Below, piece after piece: positions 23,801-35,562 of a stretch of 64,000 nt of DNA. Origin of the DNA: Ramazzottius varieornatus (taxonomy: Eukaryota > Tardigrada > Eutardigrada > Parachela > Ramazzottiidae); contig BDGG01000010.1 in assembly GCA_001949185.1 (NCBI GenBank), positions 632,873-696,872 on the forward strand. Reading direction: 5' to 3'. The notes beneath the pieces were generated by a model that searched no databases, had not been told where the DNA came from, and saw nothing but the letters and a program-made list of their open reading frames with translations. Position 1 is the stretch's first letter, and every line of letters starts with the position of its first letter. The translations under genes were made by a program, and so were the position numbers.

Positions 23801-26800
23801 TTGGCACAACGCGCCCGTACTCGACATTGAAAGTGGTACGAATAGACGGGGTTTTGGGCTTACCTCATTGATGCCCTGAAGTGCTCGTTTGGAAGATCCC
23901 ACTGGCGGGGCATTCTTGCGCGTGATAACACTAATCTGCCGTTCTTGTCGCTGCATCTTGTCATCAGTCTCTTCGTCCGAATCGGCCATGTTGGAGATGT
24001 CCGCGTTTTCGTTATTCAAACTCATGCTGCTCTCCGTTCGCCTGTAAACACCACACATCAACTGTAGAAAAAATCATCATGCTCGTACTGTAGGTTGCCG
24101 CTTTGTTCGCAATGGACGTATAACCCCCCCAAAAAAACTCAAAATTTATAGAGTGCCGCAAATTAACAAGAAAATTCCGAGAAAAATAGTCTTCATTTTT
24201 TTCCGAAAATATCACACTTCTCGTTAGGGTTTTACGCTCACCTTCCGTTAAAAATACGACACCGGTCTTACTTGTGAGTTCTGATGAACGAAGGCTGGCC
24301 TTCCGGCGTCGGCACAGACACCGATACTACAAATTCCTCCGGAAACTGATCCACCGCGTCGAAGAACTCATCCTCGTCCGAAGGACCTGCACAAACCATC
24401 CCATGTTATACGTTGACTCTATCTTCCCATCTCCCGTCATCCAACACTTCAATAGGTACAACTAATCACCAGAAGCCCGCAGTCAGGTGTCGAACAAGCC
24501 AGCAACAACAACGGAAGACCGGTACTTCACACTATACTATTCCAAACGAAGCAAGACAAGGCTTCTCCCAGCCAGCTGTCACATCACAAGTGCCGAATAT
24601 CAAGACCCAAAATATCGCAGACTCGACTAAAATTCAAATGCGGTACCACACATGCAAACTCAGACTTAACATACTACAAAACGAACTGTCACACGCATCT
24701 CTTTTTTCTAGATACCAGAAGAAAAAGAAGCAGCACAGCCTGTATGCATCACACCCGTTGCACCACTCATTCCTCATACGGTTGCTTAGTCATATGTTCT
24801 GACACACAACAGATCCAGCACGAGGAAGAATATCTTTTACACTCCGTCAGGCACATGCATATTATCGATAAGACTTGAACTCAGATTACACTACACCGTT
24901 ATTCTTCCTTACCTGTGGGGACGCCCTTGGCGGTCGATCCGCTCGTCGATACCTGCTGCATGAAGGAGGATACCTTGGCGCTTTCGGCCTTGGCCGCTTC
25001 CTCCAGGTTGCTGTGTTGCTTAGCGAGCTGTTCCACCATCTCGGCCAGGCGCGTGCGCTGGTCGTGCTCGTGTCCCAGCATCTTTTGCCACTTTTTGCCT
25101 TCTGCTTGGGCCATCACCACAAACTCCTTCGACGCCTGTTGGAAGATACAAGAACACCTTCACGTTAGTCTCCGCAGTCCTTGCTGGTGCATTGGGTACA
25201 TTATCGATTTCGCATACGCCGGATGAATACGACCTGGTTACGCTATGGCATTAGCGGATTTGGTCATGCTGTACCGTATCTTTCCCTTTCCGTCAAGCTC
25301 GTCGGTGTACGTAACACTTCATTTCCGCTTGAATTGAAGATGAATGGACTGTGTACGTAACTTACACCGATAAACATCAAGCCGAAGGTCGATTTCAAAA
25401 GTAATTTCTTTCACCGACGTACGACGCATCGTGCATCGCTCTATTCTGTCCCATCTGTTACGCACTTCTGAACTATATTCACACTTCGCTCTGGAAAGAC
25501 TCCTGTGGAACGACTTCGTATACGGGAACCGGAAATCGTTTCCCTTCGCCATTGAACATGTTCATACTCTTGGTCGTGTTGCGTGCTTGCTTTTGGTACA
25601 ATGGAAAATTATGCAAGCGAATGAGCGCCTGTTAAGTCCAGGAAAAATTAATATGGATTTTCACCATGCTGTTCCGGTGGATTCCGGTTGGAAAAAAAGT
25701 TCTCCGCCAGGTTTCGCATGATCCTAGACTACCAGAGGGGTTAATTACTATCCAGGTGTCGAACTAGCAATCAAAGATCGGGTCGCAAAGTCACAGGTTT
25801 CTGTTTGATCATAGACATTCATGATCACCCGATAAAGCGGCCAGGTAACAAATCAATAACGTTCCCACCTCAATGCATCACTGCCAACAGTATATCAAGC
25901 CCGTTAAAGCCGCCGAGGCAGCACCAGGCAGTGTAATCCGAGTACCACAACGAGTACTACCTCGATTATCGCTTGGGGACAACTTACACCGAAGTGAGCG
26001 ATCATGAGCCAAGCTTAAAATACAAGTTCGACTTACGTTCAACAAAGCCGAGCTGGTAAGGCGAAACAGTGTCGCTCGTTCCACCACCGCTTTGGCTTTC
26101 GAGTTGGCTTCCGCCGGGATGTTCACACTTTCCAGATCGGCGATTAAACCCTGCAGAGAGCGTCCCTGTTTGGAGATCTGCTCGTAGCAGGCATTCAGCT
26201 CGTCGATCTTGAGATTCAGGTTCCTGATGACGCCCTGCAGATCGTCTTTCGAGGAGACGTCCACGTCGTCGTCGTCTTCTGCACGGGAAGCAAAACTATA
26301 CTTTACAAGATAGAAGCTTGGCAAACAAAGTCGATCAGATCATTTTTCCAAGTGGCGCAGGTTGTCGGTGATTGGCCGGAAGCATGCGCCGCTTGGGAAA
26401 AACGTTACTACCGGCTTTGCTTTTCGCGGCGCACGCTGCCGGGGCTTTCGGCTAGAAGAGCGCGCCACTTGGAAAAAAGATATGGTTGACTTCGTTTGTC
26501 GAGCTGCTAGACAAGTTCTTTTGAGGGAAGAAAGATAGGTGGAATACAGACCTAGATCTGCCTCGTTACCTGACGAATCGTCCCCCTTGCCAGCACGGGT
26601 TTTGGCCAGCTCGATGGCCGTCACCCAGCGTTGTCGTTCGACTTCGGACGAGGCCTTGAGATGGAATGTCTGATCGCCGGGCTTGTGGATGGCAAAACTG
26701 TAGCTTTCTTCGGTTGAGACGGAAGCACCCTTCAAACGGATGGAACCGCGTGGATGAGCGGGAACGTCCGATGGAGATCTGCAAAGAGATGACGATCTCA

Positions 26801-27342
26801 TGGCAAAGGTCAGAGAGATCTACACTGCGGGATGAAACTCCAAAGAGGAAGCACGCTCTGGAACAGTGACCATTCTAACAAGCTGGATACCAGGCAAAAC
26901 AACCTCCAACCACACCACGTGACGTAAAGTCGACTACAAATTGGCTCAACCAACATGACCACGACGTCACTATACCCAGTTTAGACGGAAGCATATAGTC
27001 AGCTGATTCAAAAGCCAAATTTGATCAGTGAATCAAGCATTGAATCGTGGCTACTAATTACCGCCTACGACTATTGATTCAGTTTTAAATGGATAATTTG
27101 GGATAATTTTACCTGAAGTACATCAGCACCGTCTTGGAGAGAACAAAATAGCGCTTTTGATATCCTTTGAGATAGTTGGTCCACTTAAGGAGATATCCCC
27201 GCATATCGGGATCGCCCTTGGCGTTAACATTATCCACCGAACCATCCTGGCTGGAAGAGGCCATGGAGCTCCGTCCGCTGGACTTGTGAGCTTCAAGGGG
27301 CATCATGTTGTTGTGACTCGCTGCTCGGTACATCCTGAACAT
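20813..27342 (-). CDS. OSBP: Oxysterol-binding protein (OSBP), 14 exons
   Basis: OSBP exchanges sterol for PI4P at ER-Golgi contacts. Exons: 27113-27342, 26570-26778, 26037-26278, 24913-25135, 24272-24386, 23864-24041, 23566-23724, 22771-23016, 22523-22663, 22043-22095, 21814-21937, 21521-21684, 21088-21305, 20813-20976. All phases close, giving about 821 residues (human OSBP is 807). Features in order: a Ser/Asn-rich head, a PH domain (GYLLKWTNYLKGYQKRYFVL to the VERQRWVTAIELAK helix), a coiled coil (exons at 26.0 and 24.9 kb), an FFAT motif EFFDAVDQF for VAP binding (24.3 kb), and the ORD with SLWSIMKNCIG, the signature EQVSHHPP split across exons at 22771/22663, and the terminal KQDWSMCPDIF. 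The start ATG (27342 or 27333) is the least certain point. Introns hold an inverted-repeat element (22157-22368) and GTGGCGCA repeats. Confidence 0.95.
22157..22368. mobile_element. Inverted-repeat MITE-like element, family A copy 2
   Basis: The left end CTCTGGGCAAAGCTCCTCAG and the right end (reverse complement CTCTGGGGAAAGCTCCTGAG) are terminal inverted repeats. The inner arms repeat the GTAGAGAYACAGC block also seen in the element at 7842-8059. It lies in the OSBP intron 22096-22522 and has no coding capacity. The element is diverged from copy 1, so it is not a recent insertion. Confidence 0.65.
23117..23156. repeat. GTGGCGCA foldback family, partial copy (OSBP intron)
   Basis: TGCGCCACTTGGAAACACAA followed by TCTGATCGAGTTTGCC matches the right half of the dispersed foldback family described for 56262-56352. 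It lies in the OSBP intron 23017-23565. Confidence 0.6.
26341..26512. repeat. GTGGCGCA foldback family, two nested copies (OSBP intron)
   Basis: Four arms are visible: CCAAGTGGCGCA (26349), ATGCGCCGCTTGGG (26384), GGCGCACGCTGCC (26428) and GCGCGCCACTTGG (26459), the last followed by the tail TTGACTTCGTTTGTCGAGC. This looks like two copies side by side or one inside another, within the OSBP intron 26279-26569. Confidence 0.6.
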
Positions 27343-27759
27343 CCGGACAGACAGGATTACACCTTCACTTCCATGTAGAACAATGGAGCAAGCTGTGCAA
27401 ACACAAGCCAAACGATGAAGGCTAGAAAATCTGCAGACGTGTTTGAAATTTTTTCCTGTGCCTGCAAAGTTTTCTCTGTGACCCTGTCTGCGGTTTGAGC
27501 CAACTATGCCCCATAAGGCTTGTAAAGAGGGCTTTCTGTTTCATCCGTGGCAAGCCAACGCGTTGGTTTTAGTGATACTGTCTCCATGGTGAGCCATCGG
27601 TAACGCATCGCACTGTTCGCACCGTGAATATGTGTTGGTAGGCCGAAGCGTGGACTTTCCATCCTGTTGTGGTTCCGTATTCGATCGAATTTTTCTGGAG
27701 GAAACTTCTTCCTCGATCCTGCAGATCTCAGTCCGTACCCTAATGTTTTGTGTGCGGAA
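27343..27759. promoter_or_regulatory. Divergent upstream region of OSBP and p24
   Basis: About 417 bp between the OSBP start (minus) and the p24 ATG (plus), so it should contain both promoters. No specific motif is convincing. Confidence 0.4.
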
Positions 27760-29250
27760 ATGCCGAAGGAGATAGGACTGTGCCTTCTGGTCGTCCTTCA
27801 GGGATGCATGCGATATGCTTTGGCACAAGCGCAGTCCACTTTAACCGTGCAGATTCCAGCCGGTCGGATAGAATGTTTTTATCACACAGGTAAGAAAATT
27901 CCTTTGATTCCCTGTTCCTAATCTTTAGAACACCGTTGCTCTCTTTTACAGCTACCCAAAACGTTCCTTTCGAGCTGGAATACCAAGTAAGTCTGGGTCG
28001 CTGTTCTTGCAGAAAGCATTGAGAATGGATCTGTCAATCAAGAAATCGTGACGTGTAATGGTTCGTTGAATTGTTGATTGACGAAGCTACCATGTGGCGA
28101 TTTAATTTCCCAAATGGGTAGCTGCGGCCCATTCCCAGTACAATCAATTTTGCTTCCGAAGTAGCGTTTTTCGACTTGAAGTTGTTGGGAGTATCAAGGG
28201 GCATCGTGCGGTAAGTTTGCCGTACCTCGCCGTGGTTCAAAGTCTCTGAAAAATGTTCGCCCTTCTGGGAAGACACTCTGGAAAATTTCAGGGGTAACCA
28301 CTAACTGAAACCCCTTCCAGGGGGTTGAATGCCAGAACGACTACCTACGCATTTTTATGCTACATGACGTCATCCTAACTTCAAAGCTTTCTGAGTGAAA
28401 AGTTCGAACCCCTTCGGACTTTTCCGATGTAGCCATCTGACCACTGATCAGACGGCCAAAAAGATTCCACCATCGTGTTCCCCGATGTCTGCTACGTAAG
28501 ATAGCGTTGGCAGTTCAACTTTGCCCTTGGGGTCCTAAAACTTAAAACTGGTTTCCTGAACAATTTGGTCAGAGGTCGGTTGTACTGGGAATGGGCCCCA
28601 GCTACCCAAATGTCGCTGGGAATACCTAATAGTGTTTTTCTCCTAGGTTATTAGCGGAGGAGAGCTCGATATCAACCTCGCTGTGCGGAATCCCAACGCG
28701 CAGATCGTAATCCAAGAGCACAAGAAGAACGACAACCTCCATCGGTTCGACGCGGCTGTACCTGGAGAATATCAGATCTGCTTTGACAATTCTTTCTCGA
28801 CATTCCAGCCGAAGCTAGTGTTTTTCGAAGTATTCGAAGACCGTAAAGAAACACACGCCGCGGAGTTCCATCAGCTTGGCATAAACGGACAGATGCCTGT
28901 GGACGCCGTGGGACTTAAAGTGGAGGACCTGCAGAATTCCCTGGGCAAGGTTCATCTAAATTTGGAGAAAGTAGTAAAGTCCCAGACAGTCGTAAGACAT
29001 TTTGAAGCCGTCGACCGCGTAATTCTTGAATCGAACTTCGACAAGGTCAATACATATTCTGGAATCCAAACAGGTACTTTTTGAAGACCTTCCCTTTCCG
29101 CCAGAATTTTCTGTTGAAATTTTTCTTTTTTTTCCAGCTGTAATGGTCGTCGTGGGAGTTGTGCAAGTCGTGATGGTTCGCAGTCTTTTTGAAGAGCGAA
29201 GCAAGATCGGCAGAGTTCTAAGGGGAAAGCAAGCAAGGACCTTTACATGA
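27760..29250 (+). CDS. p24 family cargo receptor (TMED, p24-gamma-like)
   Basis: p24/TMED proteins are type I membrane proteins of COPI/COPII vesicles that sort cargo between ER and Golgi. Exons 27760-27889, 27952-27986 (35 nt), 28647-29073 and 29138-29250 join in phase to 234 residues, typical of the family. A signal peptide is at residues 1-27, then the GOLD domain (TVQIPAGRIECFYH, FELEYQVISGGELDINLAV, and PGEYQICFDNSFS), a coiled coil (DLQNSLGKVHLNLEKVVKSQ), a transmembrane helix (AVMVVVGVVQVVMVRSLF) and a short basic cytosolic tail. The tail lacks a canonical KKXX end (it finishes QARTFT). The sequence looks closest to TMED1/5/7 (p24-gamma), but the subfamily is inferred. Intron 2 (660 nt) holds nothing recognisable. 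Confidence 0.92.
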
Positions 29251-29737
29251 TTTAGTGCAACAAGATTCTGTTAATCTGTTTAGCTTTTCTACCGGTAAGT
29301 TTTCGTGAAACGTTTCCAGTTATACTGTACAAGATGCATTTGGAGAGTGGTGAAACGAATTCTCTTGGTAGTTTTCCGGAGGTTCTGGGGTCATAATGTG
29401 CAGCACGCGTTATAAAGTGGACCTTTTTGTATCAATTTTTTCTGATTTCTTTCTACACGGTACACTGAACCGTAAAAAATACCTCGATTGAAAAGAACTC
29501 GGCTTTTTTCGGAACGCCGGAAGAGGAACTTGAAAGACCGAGATCAGGAGACTATATAAAAGTTATTTGGCTTCGAGTACTAAAGCTTATAGGAAGACAG
29601 GACTTTAGCAGAAAAAACTAGGCTGTAAATGGTAAGATGGGCAAGCGGCAAAGTAGAACAGTAAGGCGTGGCTAATTTACAAAGTATGGAAGTGGAATGA
29701 AGATGAAATATTTAAAGTTACCCAATCACGATTGCAC

Positions 29738-29787
29738 NNNNNNNNNNNNNNNNNNNNNNNNNNNNNNNNNNNNNNNNNNNNNNNNNN
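29738..29787. other. Assembly gap (50 N)
   Basis: Exactly 50 undetermined bases, a conventional scaffold gap of unknown true length, within the intergenic stretch 29251-29953 between p24 and the next gene. No gene is visible on either side of it in this stretch. Any 5' UTR or exon of the next gene could be missing here. Confidence 0.97.
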
Positions 29788-29953
29788 TGCCCATATTCTT
29801 TCACATTTTTTCCGGACCGAAGTTCCTCTTCTCTATTCTTCCTTTTTCTTTACGTTGTTCGGACTTGCCGGTATTCCTAATCATCGCTGGACAACGCAGA
29901 ACAGCCGGCACTAGAGAGACTGCGGTTATCACAGTCCGGAAAGCAGCGGAACG

Positions 29954-31293
29954 ATGAATAGAAAACGGAGCCAAAAATCCAGCAGTTCCGAGCAGCCAAA
30001 TGGACCTTATCGGAACTCGGTTTCCTACGGCCGTTGGGTAAGTCGACTAGTCGAGTCTCCCATTTGTATCCGAAACATACCAAGAAACTTGCCAGAACAC
30101 GTTGTCTGATCCTCAGCATACAAGCTTGGCAGTGAAACGTGGAGCAGATGGCCAAAGCAGCACGAGTTCCGTGTTGAACCAGGAAACGCCTTCCCATCTG
30201 TCCAAGTACTTCTACAACTGTTCGTCACAGACCCAACCTGATACTGAACTGGCCTTTGAAGCTCTACGAAAGTTTACAATTTACGCCAAAGAGAAAAAAG
30301 TCAAGATGACGGCCAGCGCCAGTCACTGCATTGCCCACATCAAGGACCTCAAACGCCTCAACCAGGCTTATCTGGGAGCGTAAGTAAATCCCGTATGATG
30401 CGCGCATGACATTACCCACTATACCGCTTTCACAGGCAGCTCCATGACGTCATGCCCAAAATAGCGAACGACTGCCTCAGTGTGAGGAATTTGAACTTGA
30501 GTGTCTTGCTTTTTCTTTCACGATATTCGACGATCCACCGTCGACACTTATCCGATGTACATTCTCACCTGTTACAGGGATGCGGAAGTGATCAGAGGAT
30601 ACATCAACAAAGACAGGTCGGAGCTGCCGGAAATCGACTTGGCGGCTTCTCAGCACTGTAGTGACCTGCGCATCCTCTGTGTCAAGAACGAAATCCTTGA
30701 CAAGTCACCGGAACTTCAACCCAAACCTCAGTCGATCGTCAAGCCGGAAAACCCCTACAAGAAGTTCGCTCAAGATCAACCCAGTTCGTCAATGCAGACC
30801 GGCGCACTGGACCGCGTTCTTGAGAAGGAAGTTGATAAGGACTTCGTGAAGCCCAACTCCATCCTACGTAAATCGTCAAAGTCCAAACTGAAGAAAGCTG
30901 CTGCCGGTCTGAAAATTTCCACTCAGCAGGTCTTCTGGGGTAATGCCAACAGTCAGAACGGTCATCCCGCAGCTGCGACACAGAAGAAAGAGTCTAAGAT
31001 GCCGACGACGTTGTCTGAATTAGTCTCCGGAAGTGACTTCGTCTTCAAGTGAGTTGCTCATTTTCCGTTCATTTCGATATGGAGGGGGTGATTATTATGG
31101 ACAAGAACGTTTCGTTTGCAGTCCAAAATACGCGGATAAACTGGGCAAGTTACCCGAATTTCGTCGTCAGCTGATTCCTGCCAATGCCTTGCCCGTCCGA
31201 GCTGGCCCCTTCCGCGTTCAGTCCGTCGCTTCCCTCGCCGTCAGCAACTTCAATCAGAACGCCACACCTTCGAAAATCATCAAGAAGTATTAG
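29954..31293 (+). CDS. Unrecognised basic protein, 5 candidate exons
   Basis: Family not recognised. Candidate exons are 29954-30037 (ATG, Ser/Lys-rich), 30117-30379, 30436-30479, 30578-31048 and 31122-31293 (stop), about 344 residues. The middle region is helical (LAFEALRKFTIYAKEKKVKM, then HCIAHIKDLKRLNQAYLGA); the second half is Lys/Ser/Pro-rich and basic (ILRKSSKSKLKKAAAGLKIS), and the C-terminus is short-motif rich (FVFNPKYADKLGKLPEFRRQ). There is no signal peptide or membrane segment. One junction does not close: exon 3 ends at a GT donor giving phase 1 or 0, whereas exon 4 needs phase 2. So the exon 3/4 boundary is misplaced, uses an unusual site, or the gene carries a 1-nt lesion. The stop lies 373 bp from the convergent Ariadne stop. 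Confidence 0.6.
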
Positions 31294-31666
31294 TTATCAG
31301 ATCCTTCCTGTTTTGCTGTCACAGCTTTCGCTTCAGTCTAGCTCATCAGCCGTAGCGAGCCAGAACATGTCAAACGCTCATTTCTGTTGAGGTTTCTGGC
31401 AACTCAAGTATCGTACTGTACATGCTTTAAATCACCAGTGACAACCTTATATTCTTTTCAGTATCATTATTGAGTGTAAGAGCATAACAGTAAAACGGTA
31501 AACTACGGTATGCCGATATCAGGATAGAGTAACATATCAAAGTTCGAGATACCGACTTGACTGTAACTATAAAGCCCGACAAAAATGAAACGAAGGGCGA
31601 ACGCAGCTCCCTGCTTGTTCATCAGACATCAAAAAGGTGAAATCACTACATTGTTATTGTAAAAGC

Positions 31667-33696
31667 TCAGTCGAATTCCCACCAGTCTTTCTCGTAGCCC
31701 TCATGGACATGTTCCACCAGGACACGTCGTCGGCTTTCGCAGTAGTTAGCTTTGTCCTGAACTTTCTGCTTGATATCCCCCACTGACTCCTGCGAAGTCA
31801 TATCGCGTTCGAGGTACCCCGACAGAGTCTCAGTCGCGGTCTCCAGGTCGCTCTGGTTATCTTCGAAGAGAACTTGCTGGTTGTTCTTCTTCAGGTAGAA
31901 AGCGAAGACATAGGTGAACATCAGCGTCTGCCTGCAATGCTGCAAAACATTCACAGCTTTCTGCAGAAACTGCACTTCGATCCACGACATGTTATGCTGC
32001 TGCATTTCTTCCATCTTTATCCTCACCGAGTTATGCAACTGCAAAATCAGGTCTTCAACTCAAAATACTCGTTTTCAAAGTCAGAGATACGAGAGCTCAG
32101 CTAACAAAGCTGTTTTTCTACGTGGCGTACTTAGTCAGTGATCTTGCCTGGCTAAGTGCGCCACTTGGGAGCACCATCTGGTCGACTTTGTTTACCGAAC
32201 TCTCATTTATCCTTACCTTAGTTTCGAGACGTAAGCTGTTCTGATGATTGATATATCGATTGAAGTAAAAGAGGTATCGTTGAAGAGCCGCTCTGGACTT
32301 TTCCTGCGCTGACCGCGCCATTTTACTTTCTTCTTCCGAGTAGCGGTTGCATTTGAACCAGGAAGAACCATGCGCTGCCCACTGTCCCAGGCAGACCCAG
32401 CAGAATTCGCCTTTACATGCCAAGTTCTTACACACTAAAACAAACGAGAAACTTCTAACGTTTACCCACGACAATTTTTTAAAGAGGCTGTTACGTACCA
32501 ACGTGGTTACAGCCGCCATCTTTCTCAATGGTGGCGTGACAGTTCGGACATTCTTTCGTGTTCGCCACCAACCAGTTACTGGTCTCGCTATCATCCGCAC
32601 ATTTCTTCTTCCATCTCTTCAAGATCGTACAAGGCACCGGGTCGTGCCATGTTTCGGCGCAGAGGAAGCAGAAAGTCGTGTGACATTTCGTGCAGATAAC
32701 ACTCATCCATTCGGGAGAGACTACTCTGATGGCGTATAGACAGTCGGTTCCCGGACACCACCGGATACTCCGATGTGCCAGAACGAAACTGTTGGTGATT
32801 CCGTGGAGATACTTGCGTTTGACAGAAGGCTGGTTCCCGATCATGTCCATCACGAAGACATCGTCCAACAGAATGTTGCAGCCATGTGCTGGACATTCGA
32901 TCTTGTCTGAAATGTTCTCGTTGAGGATCTTGTTCGTGAGGTACTGTTTCCAGCAGCTAGTACAGAAACGGTGTCCGCAGTCTGTTCCTTTGAAGTCATT
33001 GCTCCTCACAGCCATGAAACAGATATCACATTCACCCTAGGAAACAAACCGAGAATGAGGGCAAAAAACCAAAAGAATCATGTGACAACGGCAAATCCCA
33101 GTTACACTGCCGACTGATGTCATGCTCCACCCACGCTATCACATGACAAACAAGCTTGAATATCAGCCGAGTCATGACGTCACGAACTACGAATCGACAT
33201 GATTATTACCGAAGATCCATTTCGTCGACCAAATTGCATCTTCGCTACCGGGCTCATCACATGACACGATTCGAATATCTTTTCTGTATCCTCATAGTAT
33301 TTCTCTATCAGCTTTTCCTTATCCCATTTGTACTGGCTAAGGAGGAGACGCGTCGTTGTTGGAGGTTGCTGGAAACAGAAACAGACATATCAACGCGATT
33401 CGAATCGCCAGAAAGTTCCAAAAAATACTTACCTGAATGACCTGGTTCACTTCTTTCACCACATCGTTCATATATGTACAGATTTGGTCTGGTGAAAGCA
33501 CATCGTAGTCTCCGGAGTCTGGAGTGCAGATCTTTGGAGTGCTGACATTGTGAATAATGGGAGCTCTGCCACCAATCTCTTCGTCCACGTCAATGTGATC
33601 CTCTTGGTCATCGTGTTGGTTGTCCCCTTCCTCCTCGTCCCTCTCACTGGCGTAGTCCAGCTCGTCGTCAAAGGCTACGTCCTCGTCGCTATCCAT
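31667..33696 (-). CDS. ARIH1: Ariadne-1 RBR E3 ubiquitin ligase
   Basis: ARIH1 is a RING-between-RING ligase that works with neddylated cullin-RING complexes. Exons 33433-33696, 33210-33368, 32499-33036, 32217-32434 and 31667-32038 close in phase to 516 residues from [20 protein letters not shown]. Order: acidic N-terminus; UBA-like domain (exon 2, [20 protein letters not shown]); RING1 (CDICFMAV...CGHRFCTSC); IBR; RING2 ([19 protein letters not shown]), in which the catalytic Cys of the GGCNH motif is present; and the Ariadne domain ending [14 protein letters not shown]. Everything needed for activity is intact. The last intron holds a GTGGCGCA repeat. A broken paralogue lies at 48246-56754. 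The neighbours are convergent with the 29954 gene and divergent from UNC119. Confidence 0.96.
32148..32205. repeat. GTGGCGCA foldback family copy (ARIH1 intron)
   Basis: AAGTGCGCCACTTGGGAGCA followed by CCATCTGGTCGACTTTGTTTACCGAACTCTC is the right half and tail of the dispersed family. It sits in the ARIH1 intron 32039-32216, close to the donor. A weaker left arm (TACGTGGCGTAC) is at 32118. Confidence 0.6.
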
Positions 33697-35562
33697 GGTT
33701 AGAAAGCAGAAACAAAACAGAAATCTAGTCAAAAAGTACAGTGCATCAGCTGTTAGCTGTTTATGCAAAGAAACTTGAGAAAGCGAAACAGGAACGTTTT
33801 GCCATGCAGCTTGTGGCATACAACCAATCAAACAGACTCCCCAGTTGGTACCTTGTGTAAGTTGAGATCTGCGGGTGCCGCACTACTGTATAACTGCGCC
33901 TTACCGCATGGTAATGTGGTCAGTAAATCAACCGAGCAACGGGACTTACGGGAGTATTTCTTCATGCGCTTGTTTCCTCTCCTCTAAGTCTCTTCTACAT
34001 TCTGCAGTGCTCTTGTACTTCATCGCATCAGCGTGAGATTGACTTATGGTCCGCCTGGAATACGACCATCAGAAATCGATACAGGAACCGTGTGACTGCT
34101 CCACGCCTGTGCGTCAACGACAGATACAGTGAGTGTGTGTTACGTAGCAGCACGAGGAATTCCCGTCACCACCTCTGCTGAAACAACGATCTGTGCGTAC
34201 AGGTATCGTTCCGCTCGTTTAATTTTGGCTACTTAGAAAGCCCTTAGCGGAACCCGTAATCTGGAAAAACATCCGTGCTGAGCACTAAGAACTACCTTCT
34301 TTCTTTGAAATCTGGAACATATCTTCCCGTCCGGAACAGCTTTCCCACTACCTGCCACTTTTCTGACCCGACACAACAACCTTCAGGAAGCTTCGTTGGC
34401 AAGGACTTTCGTCAAATCGCTGGATTCTTGAAATATTTCCACATCCGACCAGGTAAAATAAACGAACTATTCTGTGGCGCGAGTCTTTCAGTGACGTCAC
34501 AGCGAAGTGTGAATGTCAGTACGAATATTCATATCACCACGGCTTATGCGTCACTTGTACGGTAAATAGCTGCGTGCGTTTTGTTTGATTGGTTGAGGTC
34601 TTCGCCACAATACTACCGTACTGTAACGGCATTGCAGCAATGCCTGAGCACATTCGGACATGAAGATCCGCAGGTTAGTCTCAACGAACTCTTACAATGT
34701 AGTGGCCACAGAATGGGTTAAAAGAATGGGCCGAAAGTCACTGCGTTGCGTTTTTAAGAGGAGTACTGCCGGGAATGGAGTAAACAGTATCCTTCTGCAT
34801 GCGCCATAAAACTCTGGCAAATGTAAAATCTCATAATTAGCACTGAAAATGGTTTCTTGCATGACCTATCTGACTATATCGCCCCATGCGCCAGATTCAG
34901 CTGAAATATACTCTGCAGTGCTTGTCACTTTTTTTCTTCAGTTTCGGTTATCAATCTGGCTAACCAGTCGCGATCAATCGATTTTTTCCTCGCAGGAGCC
35001 ATTAAAATATCTCCTCGGGCTGCCTTATTCAAATCTGTGCCATAACTGATTTGCTATTTTTCTCATATGCCACACATTTCTATTTTCATCCTTTGCGAGC
35101 CCACTGTTATGCTGATTGATTTACTCAGCCCGCCTCTCATTTTTTCATAACCGCAATATAATACAGCGGGACATAGACGCCTAGGAATATAATCTCGACA
35201 CCTCGACGCAGTCAGCAGTTCGTGCTGCTCTTTCTCTTCGATCTAAAGTCTCCGATCCAATCAATAGCAGGCGTCAGCTGAATCAGGTCTTTTTCTTCGT
35301 TCCCCGCGGTTTCCTGTCGTTAGTTCCTCACCGATTAATGAGCACTCTTTACAGCTGACAGACAGCGTTATTGAAAAATCCGCGGAAACCCAACCGTGCT
35401 GTCTCACGTTTTTCTCCCCTGCTAAGCCATATTGCATTTCTTTCCTTCACTACGTTCACTGTGAGCCTTTCGCCCGCTGTGTGCCCGATTTTTCGGTCAG
35501 TGCAATTTTCTCTGAATTTTCTTTAAGATCTGTTGTATTTCTCAGAGTGGGTTTCTTCCATC
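33697..35562. promoter_or_regulatory. Divergent intergenic region, ARIH1 and UNC119
   Basis: About 1.9 kb between two head-to-head starts. I see no exon, repeat or RNA gene here. Open frames (for example 34275-34565) have no recognisable content. The right end should hold the UNC119 5' UTR: a possible acceptor (TTTCTCAG) lies about 20 nt before its ATG. Confidence 0.35.

Noticed and set aside
28395-28430. B-box-like GTTCGAACCCC in the p24 intron
   Set aside because: No A-box, anticodon arm or acceptor stem at the right distance on either strand. It is part of a small local hairpin.
29365-29400. Possible third copy of inverted-repeat family A (TTCTGGGGTCATAATGTGCAG)
   Set aside because: Only about 12 bp match the arm and no inverted partner is seen nearby.
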